Positions 1-8,039 of a stretch of DNA of 12,880 bases are shown piece by piece. A program made the translations under genes and the position numbers. Origin of the DNA: Euperipatoides rowelli (Eukaryota > Onychophora > Udeonychophora > Euonychophora > Peripatopsidae); assembly GCA_003024985.2 (NCBI GenBank), contig PXIH01S0000278.1; one strand, given 5' to 3'. Numbering within the stretch: position 1 is the stretch's first letter; each line of letters opens with the position of its first letter. Under the pieces are notes generated by a model. It worked only from the letters and a program-made list of their open reading frames with translations, was not told where the DNA came from and did no database searches.

Positions 1-247
1 GGAATAGAAGGCAGAGATAAACCCACAAGACCATACACATACACATTTTATAAAAAATTGAATTTGTTGTAAAATTTACGACAGCGCGACCGCTCGTAGG
101 TTAAACAATTTAAACGCCACAGAGGAATTCAATTTTATAAACAAAAACTTTGAGTTGGCCATTTGGTATAATTGTGTAATATTCCCAATAAAATTTTCTT
201 GAATAGAAAAATTTACTAAAGCACTTGCACCTACCTTTAAAAGCTCA
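1..247. other. Unassigned AT-rich stretch left of LINE-A
   Basis: No gene or repeat boundary is recognised here. It lies just downstream of the LINE-A reading frame and could be the LINE 3' untranslated region. No terminal poly(T) on the plus strand and no target duplication could be found to prove this. Confidence 0.3.
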
Positions 248-1278
248 TCATCTATCATCTGTGTGATCAATAATGATTGTAGAATTTTCCACAATAAGGT
301 CACTCAAGGCGTTAGCCCAAAACTGAAATTCTTTAGACGACACTACCATTCTTTTTGATACATTAGCCTCCATTCCACCAGCATTACTTAACTCTTGGCT
401 GAAAAGCGGCGGTAGACGTTCTAATCTTGGACTAGAATTTAAATTTGTCAGCTTTATCCCCTCAAACGACATCATACCGTGATACCAACTTAAGTGCGCA
501 ACGACACACAAGATAATATGCAAATTATGCGAACCAACTGGAGACTGCATGCTCCTTCGCCAAACAAGTGAATAAAGAATTCTTTTAATGGGTTTATAAT
601 ACTTAAACTTCTGAAAAATTGATTTAGCAAATTTGGTTGAAATCTCTATTCTATGATCACATAAACTCATTATTCCAGAACGTTCTAATGCTTCACTATA
701 GGCCTAATTAGTGAAATTTTTACCAAGGATAATTCTAGAAGCTTTAATTTGAATGCTTTTGTGTTATTAATCTGTTCTTTTGATAAGGCGTTATTCCAAA
801 CTACACAGCAATTCTCAAGAGTGGGTCTTATGAAAGTTTTATAAATATGAATAATAATAATATGAACATCTGAATGAAGCCTTTTCAATTTAGATAGGCT
901 ACTGATAATATAAAAAAATTGTCAGCCTTACTGATATTATTATTATTAATGTGAGTGTCCCATTTGAAATCATTTTGAATTGAGATCCCAAGACTGTTGT
1001 AAAAGTGGTTTGAATAATTGAGTTATTAATGGATACTTCCACTAAAAGTTTTTTAGAAGTCATGAATCATGATCTAAGATTTATTTGGGTTTAAAAACAT
1101 CATTTTGGACTATATCCTTGATATTAGTATTATTAACAATACATACAACAGTCAAGTCATCCACAAATTTAAATCTGTGAATAACATTGCTCAGCTATAT
1201 TACTAGTGGTAATCGCAAAATTAATCCCACTTAAAACAGAACCTTGTGTAATAATAGTGAAATTAAATTTAACCAATT
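248..1278 (-). pseudogene. LINE-A ORF2, 3' half (RT motifs B to thumb)
   Basis: This is the downstream half of the LINE-A reverse transcriptase. Motif B reads as ITQGSVLSG, in place of the usual GVPQGSVLS. The catalytic motif reads FVDDLTVV, so both aspartates are kept. A WDTHINN segment follows, then IYKTFIRPTLENCCVVWN, the well-conserved thumb-region block of many LINEs. Next comes YSEALERSGIMSL with FAKSIF, a typical ORF2 C-terminal block. The frame shifts between about 685 and 703, where a TAG interrupts. Codons 670-248 stay open but are not recognised past FAKSIF. The protein would have copied LINE RNA at the target site. This copy is dead. Confidence 0.8.
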
Positions 1279-1283
1279 AATTG
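1279..1283. repeat. Left target site duplication AATTG of the gypsy element
   Basis: AATTG directly abuts the left LTR and is repeated exactly at 5707-5711 after the right LTR. Five bp is a usual Ty3/gypsy duplication length. Collapsing the two copies keeps the LINE-A frame (VKLP before, VKFNFT after). Confidence 0.8.
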
Positions 1284-1469
1284 TACAATGTCCTAGTCAC
1301 AGAGACATATACAATGAGGTAGAGGAAATATCTTTAATAATAACTAAACAGGAAAGGGTTTTTCCTGGATACAAGTTTACTAAACTAAAAGATAGTTCTA
1401 TAACAAAGGTTCAGAATATCAATAATAATGTGTAAGAGCTGCCCTGTACATGCAGTGTTCTAAGCATTT
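1284..1469 (-). repeat. 3' LTR of the gypsy element (inner edge eroded)
   Basis: It matches the 5' LTR at 5502-5706, with about seven differences over the first ~150 aligned bases by eye. The outer end reads TA where the partner has the canonical TG. The inner side loses similarity after GCATTT near 1469. The next bases look like the end of the pol frame (PDCLTF then stop). So the first dozen or so bases of this LTR, and the polypurine tract that should precede it, appear deleted. Confidence 0.88.
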
Positions 1470-1700
1470 TAATTGAACGTTAGGCAGTCTGGGGATTTCC
1501 GGAACATGGAAGAGTACCGGATGGCTGGGGTGGTTGGCTGAAGGGGTACCGGATCTAAGATTACTGGTTGAGGTATTATGTGGTCTGAAACTGTGTTCAG
1601 GGTTCACAGGTGAGTTCAATCCATATCAGGTGGAGTTTTAGGGGCCAGGGGTTTAGTGGTTTCCACAGAGTCTAGAAGGTGGTATAGACGCATCTGGTCC
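1470..1700 (-). pseudogene. C-terminal tail of gypsy pol (proline-rich)
   Basis: The minus strand encodes a proline-rich tail with KPLAPKTPPDMD, IIPQPVILDPVPLQPTT and RKSPDCLTF before a stop next to the LTR. This follows integrase, as expected for the end of gypsy pol. Stops interrupt it. Compared with its second copy at 3602-3732, this one has about 26 extra bases around 1581-1607. The function of such tails is unclear. Confidence 0.7.
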
Positions 1701-2560
1701 ATGTCTCTTTCCCTCCTTTCCGTTTTCTAATAGGTTCCAGAAGGTGATGGGGCTTAGAATTCTTTTGAAATTACTGAGCTCCCAGTTATGGGAGTACATT
1801 CAAGGTGGTAATATCTTGCCAAGATGTGCTGTCCGGTGAAGAATTTGCCCTTAAAATTGCCTATGGAGATGGGAGGTAAGGGATTGAATCTTTGTAGGCG
1901 GTCTCACAGTGTTCGTCCAAGGAGCATCTGGGCTGGTGTTTATCCTAGTCGCGTGTGGCATGCGCCTATATTTGAAAAGTAATTAGTTTTATCTGATCTG
2001 TAGGGGTACTTTTGTGTCCTTATCGAGACGGGGTGTTAGGGTGGGCTTTTGGTGTGGCAGATTCCCTGGATTTTGCAGAATTGTTCGAAGAGGTCGGAGG
2101 TGAACTGGGTGTCAATGTCAGAGACTAGGTGGCAAGGGTAAACAAAGTGGGTGAAGACCTTGTCTAGTTCCAACATGATGGAGTTAGAGTCTATTCCGGA
2201 GAGAATTGAGACCTCAGGCTACTTAGAGAATGCGACAATCAGTACCAGGAGCACTTTCCCCAGGAAGGGTCAAAATCAAGTCCAGGCGAACTCTTTGCCA
2301 GGGTCCTCCTGGTCTAATCCAGTGGTGCAACAGGGTCTTTGCAGGGTTCTTGACTTGCAGTTGGCAAGTCTTACAGGAGAGCGCCTTGTGTTCGATTTCA
2401 GAGACCATTTTTGGCCACCAGCAGNTGGAGCGGGCCAGGAGCTTCATTTTAACTATCCCAATGTGCCCTCTATGGAGTTCTTGCAGTAGCCTATGTGTGG
2501 GCGGATCAAAGTGGGGATGACCACCCTTAATCCCCAGAGGCACCCTTCCTGCATGGAAAG
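1700..2560 (-). pseudogene. Gypsy integrase (decayed, catalytic Glu region missing)
   Basis: Integrase inserts the cDNA into the genome. The N-terminal zinc-binding HHCC module is visible as ELHRGHIG (~2457-2480) and CKTC (~2358-2378). The first core aspartate sits in RVRLDLI (GAC at 2280-2282). The second sits in HLVSDIDTQFTSD (~2087-2125), where the usual NG has been altered. After HTKSPPYHPVS the sequence jumps, near 2000-2035, to the RRMPHAT and PAQMLLGR blocks that normally lie far downstream. The segment bearing the third catalytic residue, Glu, therefore seems deleted. Several frameshifts are present, and N2425 falls in the zinc module. Confidence 0.85.
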
Positions 2561-2729
2561 TTGCTCTTCCCTAAGTTTAAAAGGAGTAGGGGCTTCCTTT
2601 CAGCATTTGTTCTGCAGTCGACCATTTTTAACAAAGTTGCAAATTTTAGAGAGTTTTGGATCTTTAGCTGTTTCCTGGGCGATTTCCTGAACTGACCAGG
2701 GGAAGCTTTCTAGAAAGTGGACAACAAAA

Positions 2730-3338
2730 TGTCTTCTGATTGTTCATCTTCTGATGATTGCATGTTTTTCAGAGGAAGCCTAGTTAACACATCAGCACCG
2801 ATGTTGTCCTTGGAGGTCTTGTAGCGAATGTCAAAATTATAAGCTGAGAGGATGATGGCCCATCTTTGCAGGCAGTTCTCCTTGTGGGCGTGAAAAATCC
2901 TGGTAAGCGGCTTGTGGTCTGTAATATGAAATTTCTTCCAAACAAAAACTTATGAAATTTATTGACACCAAAGATTATGTCTAGAGCTTCCTTGTCCAAT
3001 TGGCTGTAGTNTTGCTCTGCCCTTGATAAAGAATGGGAAGCAAACATTATGGGTCGTACCGAGCCATCGGAGCATTGGTGAGAGAGGAAAGCCCCTATGC
3101 CTCAAGCGTTGGTAGCTAGGATAATGGTAAGGTTGGGGTTGTAATGTGTCAAGATTTTATTGGAGGTGATGGCTAGCTTAATTAGTTTGAATTGTCTAGC
3201 TGAATCAATGTCCCAAGACCATTTATTATTTTTGCATAGGAGTCTGTTTGACACAGTAGTTTTGGTGGCTAGGTCGGGGATGAATTTCCGATAATAACCT
3301 ACAAGTCCCAAAAATGAATGTAGTTGGTTTGCAGCCAA
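2730..3338 (-). pseudogene. Gypsy RNase H and RT connection (decayed)
   Basis: This domain degrades RNA in RNA-DNA hybrids during reverse transcription. The segment starts with NQLHSFLGLVGYYRKFIPDL, the conserved end of gypsy RT, then NLTIILATNA, where the family has ATDAS. The first catalytic Asp is thus changed to Asn. MFASHSLSRAEQ and SQLDKEAL follow with the catalytic Glu present. The TDHKPL block is present at the DNA level but out of frame, so the direct reading there is QTTSRLP. One N lies at 3011. A frameshift after FILQ and a TGA after ATNA make it inactive. Confidence 0.87.
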
Positions 3339-3589
3339 GATGATGGCCTTAATTTTAGAAGGGGAGGGGCTTATCCTGGGGCATGTATAATATGATCCAA
3401 GTATTCAACTTGGTGCTTGAAAAAGTCACATTTGTCAAGTTTAAGTCGGATTCCAGCCTTTATCTAGAATGGTGAATACCTTTTTAAGATCCGATAGGTG
3501 AGTTTCCTGGTCGAAACTGGCGATTAGGATATTGTCTAGGTAGCAACTTTACATGTTCTAGACCGGCTAGGATTGTGTCCATGATCTGT

Positions 3590-3601
3590 TGGAAAATCGC
3601 C
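3590..3601. repeat. 12 bp direct repeat TGGAAAATCGCC (left copy)
   Basis: An exact copy lies at 3733-3744, flanking the inserted pol-tail segment in RT. In the RT frame it encodes the AIF part of APAIFQQIM, so one copy is native and the other arose with the insertion. Confidence 0.85.
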
Positions 3602-3732
3602 TGGGTGGTTGGCTGAAGTGGTACCGGATCTAAGGTTACTGGTTGAGGTATTATGTGGCGAGTCCAATCCATGTCAGGTGGAGTTTTAGGGGCCTTGGGT
3701 TTAGGGGTTTCCAAGGAGTCTGGAAGGTGGCA
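3602..3732 (-). repeat. Second copy of the pol tail, inserted in RT
   Basis: This segment is highly similar to 1528-1690 in the same orientation. It encodes TPKPKAPKTPPDMDWTRH and IIPQPVTLDPVPLQPTT, which belong after integrase and not in RT. It lacks the ~26 bp extra stretch of the 3' copy and keeps the tail frame better. It is bounded by the 12 bp repeat at 3590-3601 and 3733-3744. The added length, 143 bp including one repeat, is not a multiple of three, so it also breaks the RT frame. Confidence 0.85.
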
Positions 3733-4272
3733 TGGAAAATCGCCGGAGCGGAGGCAACCCCGAAAGGCAGACAGGTAACGCTCAATAGGCCTTTATGGGT
3801 ATTAATGGTTATTCTTGGTGGAGTCCTCATCCATGCGGACCTGCTGGTAAGCCATGGCTAGATCTAGTTTTGAAAAAATGGTCACTCCGACTAGCTTGTG
3901 AGGTTTTCATCAATAACGGGAAGGGTATTTATCAATCTCTAGATTTAAGTTGAACTTTACCATGTAGTCACCGCATAGTCTTAAAGTCACCAGTCTTTTT
4001 AACAATGGGCACAATAGGTGCATCCCAGCTTGAACATTTAATGGGAATCAGGATTCCTTGGGACTGTAACTTGACAAGTTCCTCTTCAATTTTAGGGAAG
4101 AGGGCTAGAGGAACCGGACGTTATCAAAACTTTGGGACAGATTGGTCTTTTAGGAATAATTTTGCAGTGTGCCCCTTAATACACCCTAAATTTGAAGAAA
4201 AGTTATTTGAATTCCTCAAGTAGCTCCTTAAACTTGAACTTTAGGGGCTTGCATGGTTGAGTGACGTTAATC

Positions 4273-4700
4273 TTAAGCTGTTCGGAAGGGTGGAAATTTA
4301 AGAAATTGGTGGCCATACCAGGCGCACCCTAAGAGAGTTAAGGCTCCCTCCTTGGTGATAACCAGGTATAAGTTTGATGCCTTGAAATTGTTAAATTGCA
4401 CATTCACCTTACATATTTCCAAAGGTTCAATTAGGTGATCAAAGGCGCAAAGGATTATAGTTGTCGGAAGCAACTTGCGTCTTGGCCAGTATTTTGTAAA
4501 GACATGGTGAGGTAAGATGCTGAGTCGAGTTTGAACGGTAGTAGCTGACCATCAACGTTTAGACGCACCATGATGGGGCTGACATTGTGGAAATTAATGG
4601 CAAAAGTCATGTTGACAACTGAATAATTTTCTTCAAAACTGCTATTTTTCCCATCGTCTTCTGCGCTTACATGGGCTGCCAGCTGTTTCCCTTTATTCAC
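4273..4700 (-). pseudogene. Gypsy aspartic protease and linker to RT
   Basis: The retropepsin-type protease cuts Gag-Pol. The active-site region reads VDGQLLPFKLDSASYLTMS, with DSA (4518-4526) in place of the usual DTG or DSG. Upstream is an acidic, serine-rich linker (SAEDDGKNSSFEENYS). Downstream, in another frame, are NVQFNNFKASNLYLVITKEG and LTLLGCAWYG, matching the block LLGRDWL that joins protease to RT in gypsy pol. The frame changes near 4460-4470. Confidence 0.75.
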
Positions 4701-4741
4701 GAGGCATCTGTTGTTTCATTTTAAAGACAAACAGACGGCTC

Positions 4742-5425
4742 TCAAATGTCCCTTTTTTTGCAATAAAAGCACTCAGCTTCTTTAAAATTACAGTTGGTGC
4801 TTCTATGCGCAGCTCCACAACACTTACAGGTGATCCTTTTAGTTTCCCCAGAAGGTGGTTGCCTAAATTTAACTGTAGACTTGACAAACAGATCGCTGTA
4901 CGTAATTTTATTTTGCAAAATGGCAGAGCTTTTATTAGAGACTTCAGCCGCAGCGGCAAGCTGGATTACACTTTCAAAGAGAATGTCATCATCCAGGAGA
5001 AGACACTTCTGAAGCGCACAGTCATTCGAGCCAAAGATGAACCAGTCAACTAGTGAGCAATTTATGTTGTCCTTAAACTCACAATGAAGACTAAGTTTGC
5101 ACAATTCAGCGACAAAATCAGCTGCCAGATAGTTTTCTTTCTGCACCCTTTAGCAAAAGTTAAATCTTTCGATTCGTGCCAAGGGTTTCGGGGAGAAATG
5201 ACTCTCAAATGTCTGTAAAATTTGACAGAGGGTACTATCAGTTGGGGAACCCGGAGCCAGCAAATCACAAAGTAGATTGAAAGCAAAGTCTACCAAAATC
5301 GTTAGAACAGTCACTTTCCTTACATCTTCTTTCACATTATAGGCCTCAAGATAGAATTTGTTCCTATCTACATACCTACTCCAATTCATTTTCACTGGAT
5401 CGAATGCTTCGATTTTTGAATCCAT
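4742..5425 (-). pseudogene. Gypsy gag (one internal stop)
   Basis: Gag forms the particle and packages RNA. Starting at the ATG at 5425 (MDSKIEAFDPVKMNWSRYV) the frame holds for 228 codons, with a single TAA at 5150-5152. The middle contains YLAADFVAELCKLSLHCEF and LQKCLLLDDDILFESVIQLA, typical of Mag-like gag. The end carries a first zinc knuckle CKCCGAAHRSTNC, with three rather than four residues before His. A second begins CFYCKK, but its His and last Cys fall out of frame after an A run at 4751-4757. It is the best preserved part of the element. Confidence 0.87.
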
Positions 5426-5487
5426 ATTTTTTTTTAAAAAAAAAGGAATTAAAGACTGGCTTGAAAAAAAAAAAAAAAATTTAAAAA
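5426..5487 (-). other. Gypsy leader between primer site and gag
   Basis: A short leader containing a run of A on the plus strand near 5464-5479 and a second T/A-rich block near 5427-5443. No coding content is seen. Confidence 0.6.
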
Positions 5488-5499
5488 CTCTCGTCACCA
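5488..5499 (-). promoter_or_regulatory. tRNA primer-binding site of the gypsy element
   Basis: On the minus strand this reads TGGTGACGAGAG, two bases inside the 5' LTR end. The leading TGG would pair with the CCA end of a tRNA. A tRNA ending CTCTCGTCACCA is implied. Which amino acid it carries is not known from here. Confidence 0.75.
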
Positions 5500-5501
5500 A
5501 A

Positions 5502-5706
5502 TGAAATGTCTTAGTCACAGAGACATAACAATGAGGTAGAGGAAATACTTTTAATAATAACTAGACAGGAAAGGGTTTTTCCTGGATACAATTTTACTAA
5601 ACTAAAAGATAGTTCTATAACAAAGGTTCAGAATATCAATAATAATGTGCATGAGCTATGCACATTATTAATGCTGCAGTGTTCTAAGCATTTGTAATAC
5701 ATTACA
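5502..5706 (-). repeat. 5' LTR of the gypsy element, 205 bp
   Basis: In plus orientation it begins TGAAATGTC and ends ATTACA, giving canonical TG...CA ends. It matches the left LTR from 1284. It contains a 13 bp perfect inverted repeat at 5640-5670. Transcription should start within it, but no clear TATA box or poly(A) signal was identified. Confidence 0.9.
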
Positions 5707-5711
5707 AATTG
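5707..5711. repeat. Right target site duplication AATTG
   Basis: Exact match to 1279-1283, directly after the CA end of the right LTR. Confidence 0.8.
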
Positions 5712-6700
5712 TAATTAGGCAATTTCACTATTTGGGTACAATTAGTGATGAAAGAAGTCATCCATTTAGTTAGTAATGGAGATGGAGGCATATTAAGAAG
5801 AGATTGCAAAAAACATTGTGATTAACAAAGTTGAAAGCTTTAGAATAATCCGTTACAATTGTGACAACTTTAATGTTCTTATCTTGATCAATATAAAACT
5901 AAATACTGAGATGCAGATCTCTTTGCAATATATCCAGATGGTTTATTATTAAAAAAAAATTTAATTTCAGGCAACAAAAGAGTAGATATTTTTCATACAG
6001 TTTTGCTAAATTTGAAGACAAAGACAACGGTCTAACATAATTAGGATTTTTGATGAATTTAGATTTAAGGATAGGAATAATTAGTTAAATTTTCCATGCA
6101 TTAAGGAAAATACCTAATTCAATAGAAAAGTTAAATATTTTAGTTATCGGTTCACATAATTCATAAGAAAAATACTTAAGAATAAAGCTAGGTATAGGCT
6201 ATAGCCTATATATAAAGTCAAGAGTGTTATTTTTATTAGGAAGTTTTTAAAGTCCATGACTGATTTACAGATTTTAAAGGTAAACCAGGAAGAAAACTGG
6301 GTAGTTTCTCATAATCTAATACTGCAATAGAGTTTGCTATACTTTCAAAGTAATGTCCAATAGTTCTAGTAGATTGATCTAAAGAGCAATTAAGGTTTAT
6401 AGAATTTCTGTTTTCAAAATTTCCAATGCATTTTTTAATAATGTCATAAAAGTTTACAGATCCAAATGTGATATTATGTAAATTATTATATATGTTCTCT
6501 AATCTTTGCCTCCTGAACCAATTTTTTAATTTTAAAAGAAATTTCCTTTTAAAAGTGCTTCTTCATTATCATCATAGATTATATATTCTATTTTTATCAT
6601 TAAATCGCATTATCAATCTCTAGAGTAAACCAATTGTGATTACCTTTATTTTTATCATTGACTGAAATATTTACATCATCTAATCATCATCATCATCTAA
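5712..6700 (-). pseudogene. LINE-A ORF2, 5' half (linker, RT motifs up to A)
   Basis: Reading leftwards on the minus strand: NWFTLEIDNAI near 6650, a region rich in basic residues near 6520-6560, then SIAVLDYEKLPSFLPG-like text near 6300-6350. ELCEPITKIFNFSIELG and FLNAWKI follow near 6100-6160, with NPNYVRPLSLSSNLAKLYEK near 6000-6060. Motif A reads VTDYSKAFNFVNHNVFCNL near 5830-5880, then LLTKWMTSFITNCTQIVKLP near 5716-5780. These are the standard blocks of a LINE RT. The frame changes and stops several times. The ORF then stops at the gypsy junction and resumes at 1278. Confidence 0.82.
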
Positions 6701-7172
6701 TTAATTAGCCAGATGGAGCAACATGTGTGGATTATGTTCTAATTTTTTAATGTTTTAAATATTCTATTCATATAAAAATAATAATATCTCTTTACAAATA
6801 ATATGTCTTTAACGTGCATTTAAATTATTCTTACAATGTGTATTGTCTTTATAAAATTCAGCTCCAAAGATTAGCTTAAATGCTAATTAGATGCCTTGGA
6901 TGGTGGAGATTTTTAAACAGCTACAAACTTTTGTTTAGAATTTATCTAATCAAATGATAAATATTTTTTTCTCATGTTTTTATGTAAAAGCAATCCTTAG
7001 TGGTTTAAGGTCACTTGACATTGCTAAGGCAATGCTATCAAATACAACAGAATGTAAAAGATGTTTACATTGTATATTAGTTGGCAAAGATTTAAAAAAA
7101 TAATATTTTTCAACCAAACTTGGCAGTCTTGTTGTATTTTATCTTTTATTTAATGGTTTTAAACCATTCCTG
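6701..7172. other. AT-rich intergenic or decayed sequence
   Basis: No coding region or known repeat is recognised. A short palindrome (AATGGTTT and its complement, 7152-7168) and an ATC-rich microsatellite at its left edge (about 6674-6700) are the only structures. It may include unreadable LINE-A endonuclease sequence. Confidence 0.4.
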
Positions 7173-7205
7173 ATGTTTTATTTATTTATTTNTTTTTTGA
7201 TACAG

Positions 7206-7361
7206 AACATTACTAAAGTTTTATATAGGGTATTCAATCTGCCCTTCTGTTGTAACTTTGGCAATGTACAGTCACACCTTTGGATTAAGTTAGTCCAAGA
7301 TATTGAATCCTGCCCTACATCACAAATTGATATAAAAGCACTCTTAAAGGCTTTTATCTAG
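7206..7361 (+). CDS. Possible terminal coding exon of an unknown host gene
   Basis: A T-rich tract ending in TTTGATACAG (to 7205) resembles a 3' splice site. The frame from 7206 stays open for 51 codons to a TAG at 7359-7361. It encodes text such as RVFNLPFCCNFGNVQSHLW and LVQDIESCPTSQIDIKALL, which is not AT-driven low complexity. About 380 bases later is AATAAA (7743-7748). I do not recognise the protein, and no upstream exon is seen here. An open stretch of this length can occur by chance, so this is a weak call. Confidence 0.25.
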   Translation, partial: NITKVLYRVFNLPFCCNFGNVQSHLWIKLVQDIESCPTSQIDIKALLKAFI

Positions 7362-7900
7362 GTTTTTCAAGAGTCTTACAGTTAGCCAAGCACTTGTTGC
7401 AGCCTTAGGCCTACTCTAAACACACCAGCAAGGATACCATAGCAGAATCACTAACAAATCAACATTGGGGGTTGAAACCTAGTGTGCCAACCTACAAATA
7501 GCCTAACAATGTTTAACCTGGCAAAGTGTTCCAGCATGTCTTCATAAACTCAATATTATTATTGTTCCTAAGCCAGTTTTCATTTCTGCCATAATGTCTT
7601 GACAAAAATACCGTATTCATTCTTATGTAGGCTAAGTTATTATATTTAATTAATACCTCCTAGTACCAACATACAGTATTGTTCAAAATATCAATTCTAT
7701 TTATATGAAATAATTGTTGTTCTAACAGAATATTTTATTGTAAATAAACTGTTTAAATATAATCATTAGTTTCAAAATATTATTTGCCTACACTTATTAT
7801 TTTTTTAAATGACCAGATAATTCAAGCATGGAAAACGAGCAATCCCATCTGATTTGTTTATTAACCCTTATCATAAATTTATGAAAATCAGGACTTACCA
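7362..7900. other. Non-coding stretch, possible 3' UTR
   Basis: No ORF or known repeat is recognised. The base composition up to about 7550 is less AT-extreme than its surroundings. An AATAAA at 7743-7748 could be a polyadenylation signal for the candidate exon. No clear GT-rich element follows. Confidence 0.3.
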
Positions 7901-8039
7901 AAATGATAAGCTCTAAACTCTACTTGTAATGGTGACTCAATCCCATCAAATCTCCAGCTGCTTTCTAAAAATCTTCCTGTCATCAATTGCCCGAGTCCAG
8001 TCAATATTAAAGGCACAGCCAACTTACTAAAGGTCTATT

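Larger units (their letters stand above)
3339..4250 (-). pseudogene. Gypsy reverse transcriptase (split by a 143 bp insertion)
   Basis: RT copies the element RNA into DNA. Reading leftwards from ~4200: EEELVKLQSQGILIPI, SSWDAPIVPIVKKTG, LEIDKYP, then IFSKLDLAMAYQQVRMDEDS (motif A, Asp present, ~3850-3880) and LPFGVASAPAIF (~3745-3780). The frame is broken here by foreign sequence at 3602-3744. It resumes with QIMDTILAGLEHV and then YLDN (3531-3542), where the catalytic motif is normally YLDD, so the second Asp is Asn. Frameshifts flank this motif, and several stops lie between motif C and RNase H. Confidence 0.9.
1284..5706 (-). mobile_element. Ty3/gypsy LTR retrotransposon, Mag-like, defective
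   Basis: About 4.4 kb, minus strand. From right to left it has a 5' LTR, primer-binding site, gag with CCHC knuckles, protease, RT, RNase H, integrase, a proline-rich pol tail and a 3' LTR. No envelope gene is present, and there is no room for one. The overall style (SFLGLVGYYRKFIP, a short gag with two knuckles, ~200 bp LTRs) resembles the Mag-like group, but that assignment is from recall. Its GC content is clearly higher than the flanking DNA. Many frameshifts and stops, an RT insertion and an integrase deletion make it non-autonomous. It sits within LINE-A, with an AATTG duplication. Confidence 0.93.
248..6700 (-). mobile_element. LINE-A: decayed non-LTR retrotransposon, interrupted by a gypsy element
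   Basis: RT blocks of one LINE ORF2 appear in the right order on the minus strand on both sides of 1284-5706. Upstream come a WFTLEI-type linker (~6650), a NPNYVRPLSLSSNLAKLYEK block (~6000-6060) and motif A, DYSKAFNFVNH (~5840-5870). Downstream come ITQGSVLSG (~1220-1250), FVDDLTVV (~1150-1175), WDTHINN (~950), IYKTFIRPTLENCCVVWN (~800-850) and YSEALERSGIMSL (~660-703). Many stops and frameshifts make it a pseudogene. No endonuclease domain is recognisable beyond about 6700, so the copy is 5' truncated or unreadable there. The clade is not assigned. Confidence 0.85.

Noticed and set aside
76-303. 75-codon minus-strand frame as a gene
   Set aside because: No recognisable content. It overlaps the end of the LINE-A frame and is probably LINE tail or chance.
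1244-1435. 63-codon plus-strand frame
   Set aside because: It lies largely in the 3' LTR, and the same bases recur in the other LTR. It is not a gene.
2151-2690. Plus-strand open frames in this region
   Set aside because: They are antisense shadows of the gypsy integrase, which is recognisable on the minus strand by HRGHIG and CKTC.
1528-3730. The two pol-tail copies as a pair of LTRs or a tandem duplication
   Set aside because: They code for the pol tail, lie inside the LTR-bounded element, and one is enclosed by a 12 bp repeat within RT. The true LTRs are at 1284 and 5502.
4794-5053. Plus-strand open frames over gag
   Set aside because: Antisense to gag and its zinc knuckles. No recognisable content of their own.
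1284-5706. An envelope gene, which would make the element retrovirus-like
   Set aside because: Integrase and its tail run directly to the 3' LTR. No space or signal peptide for an envelope was seen.
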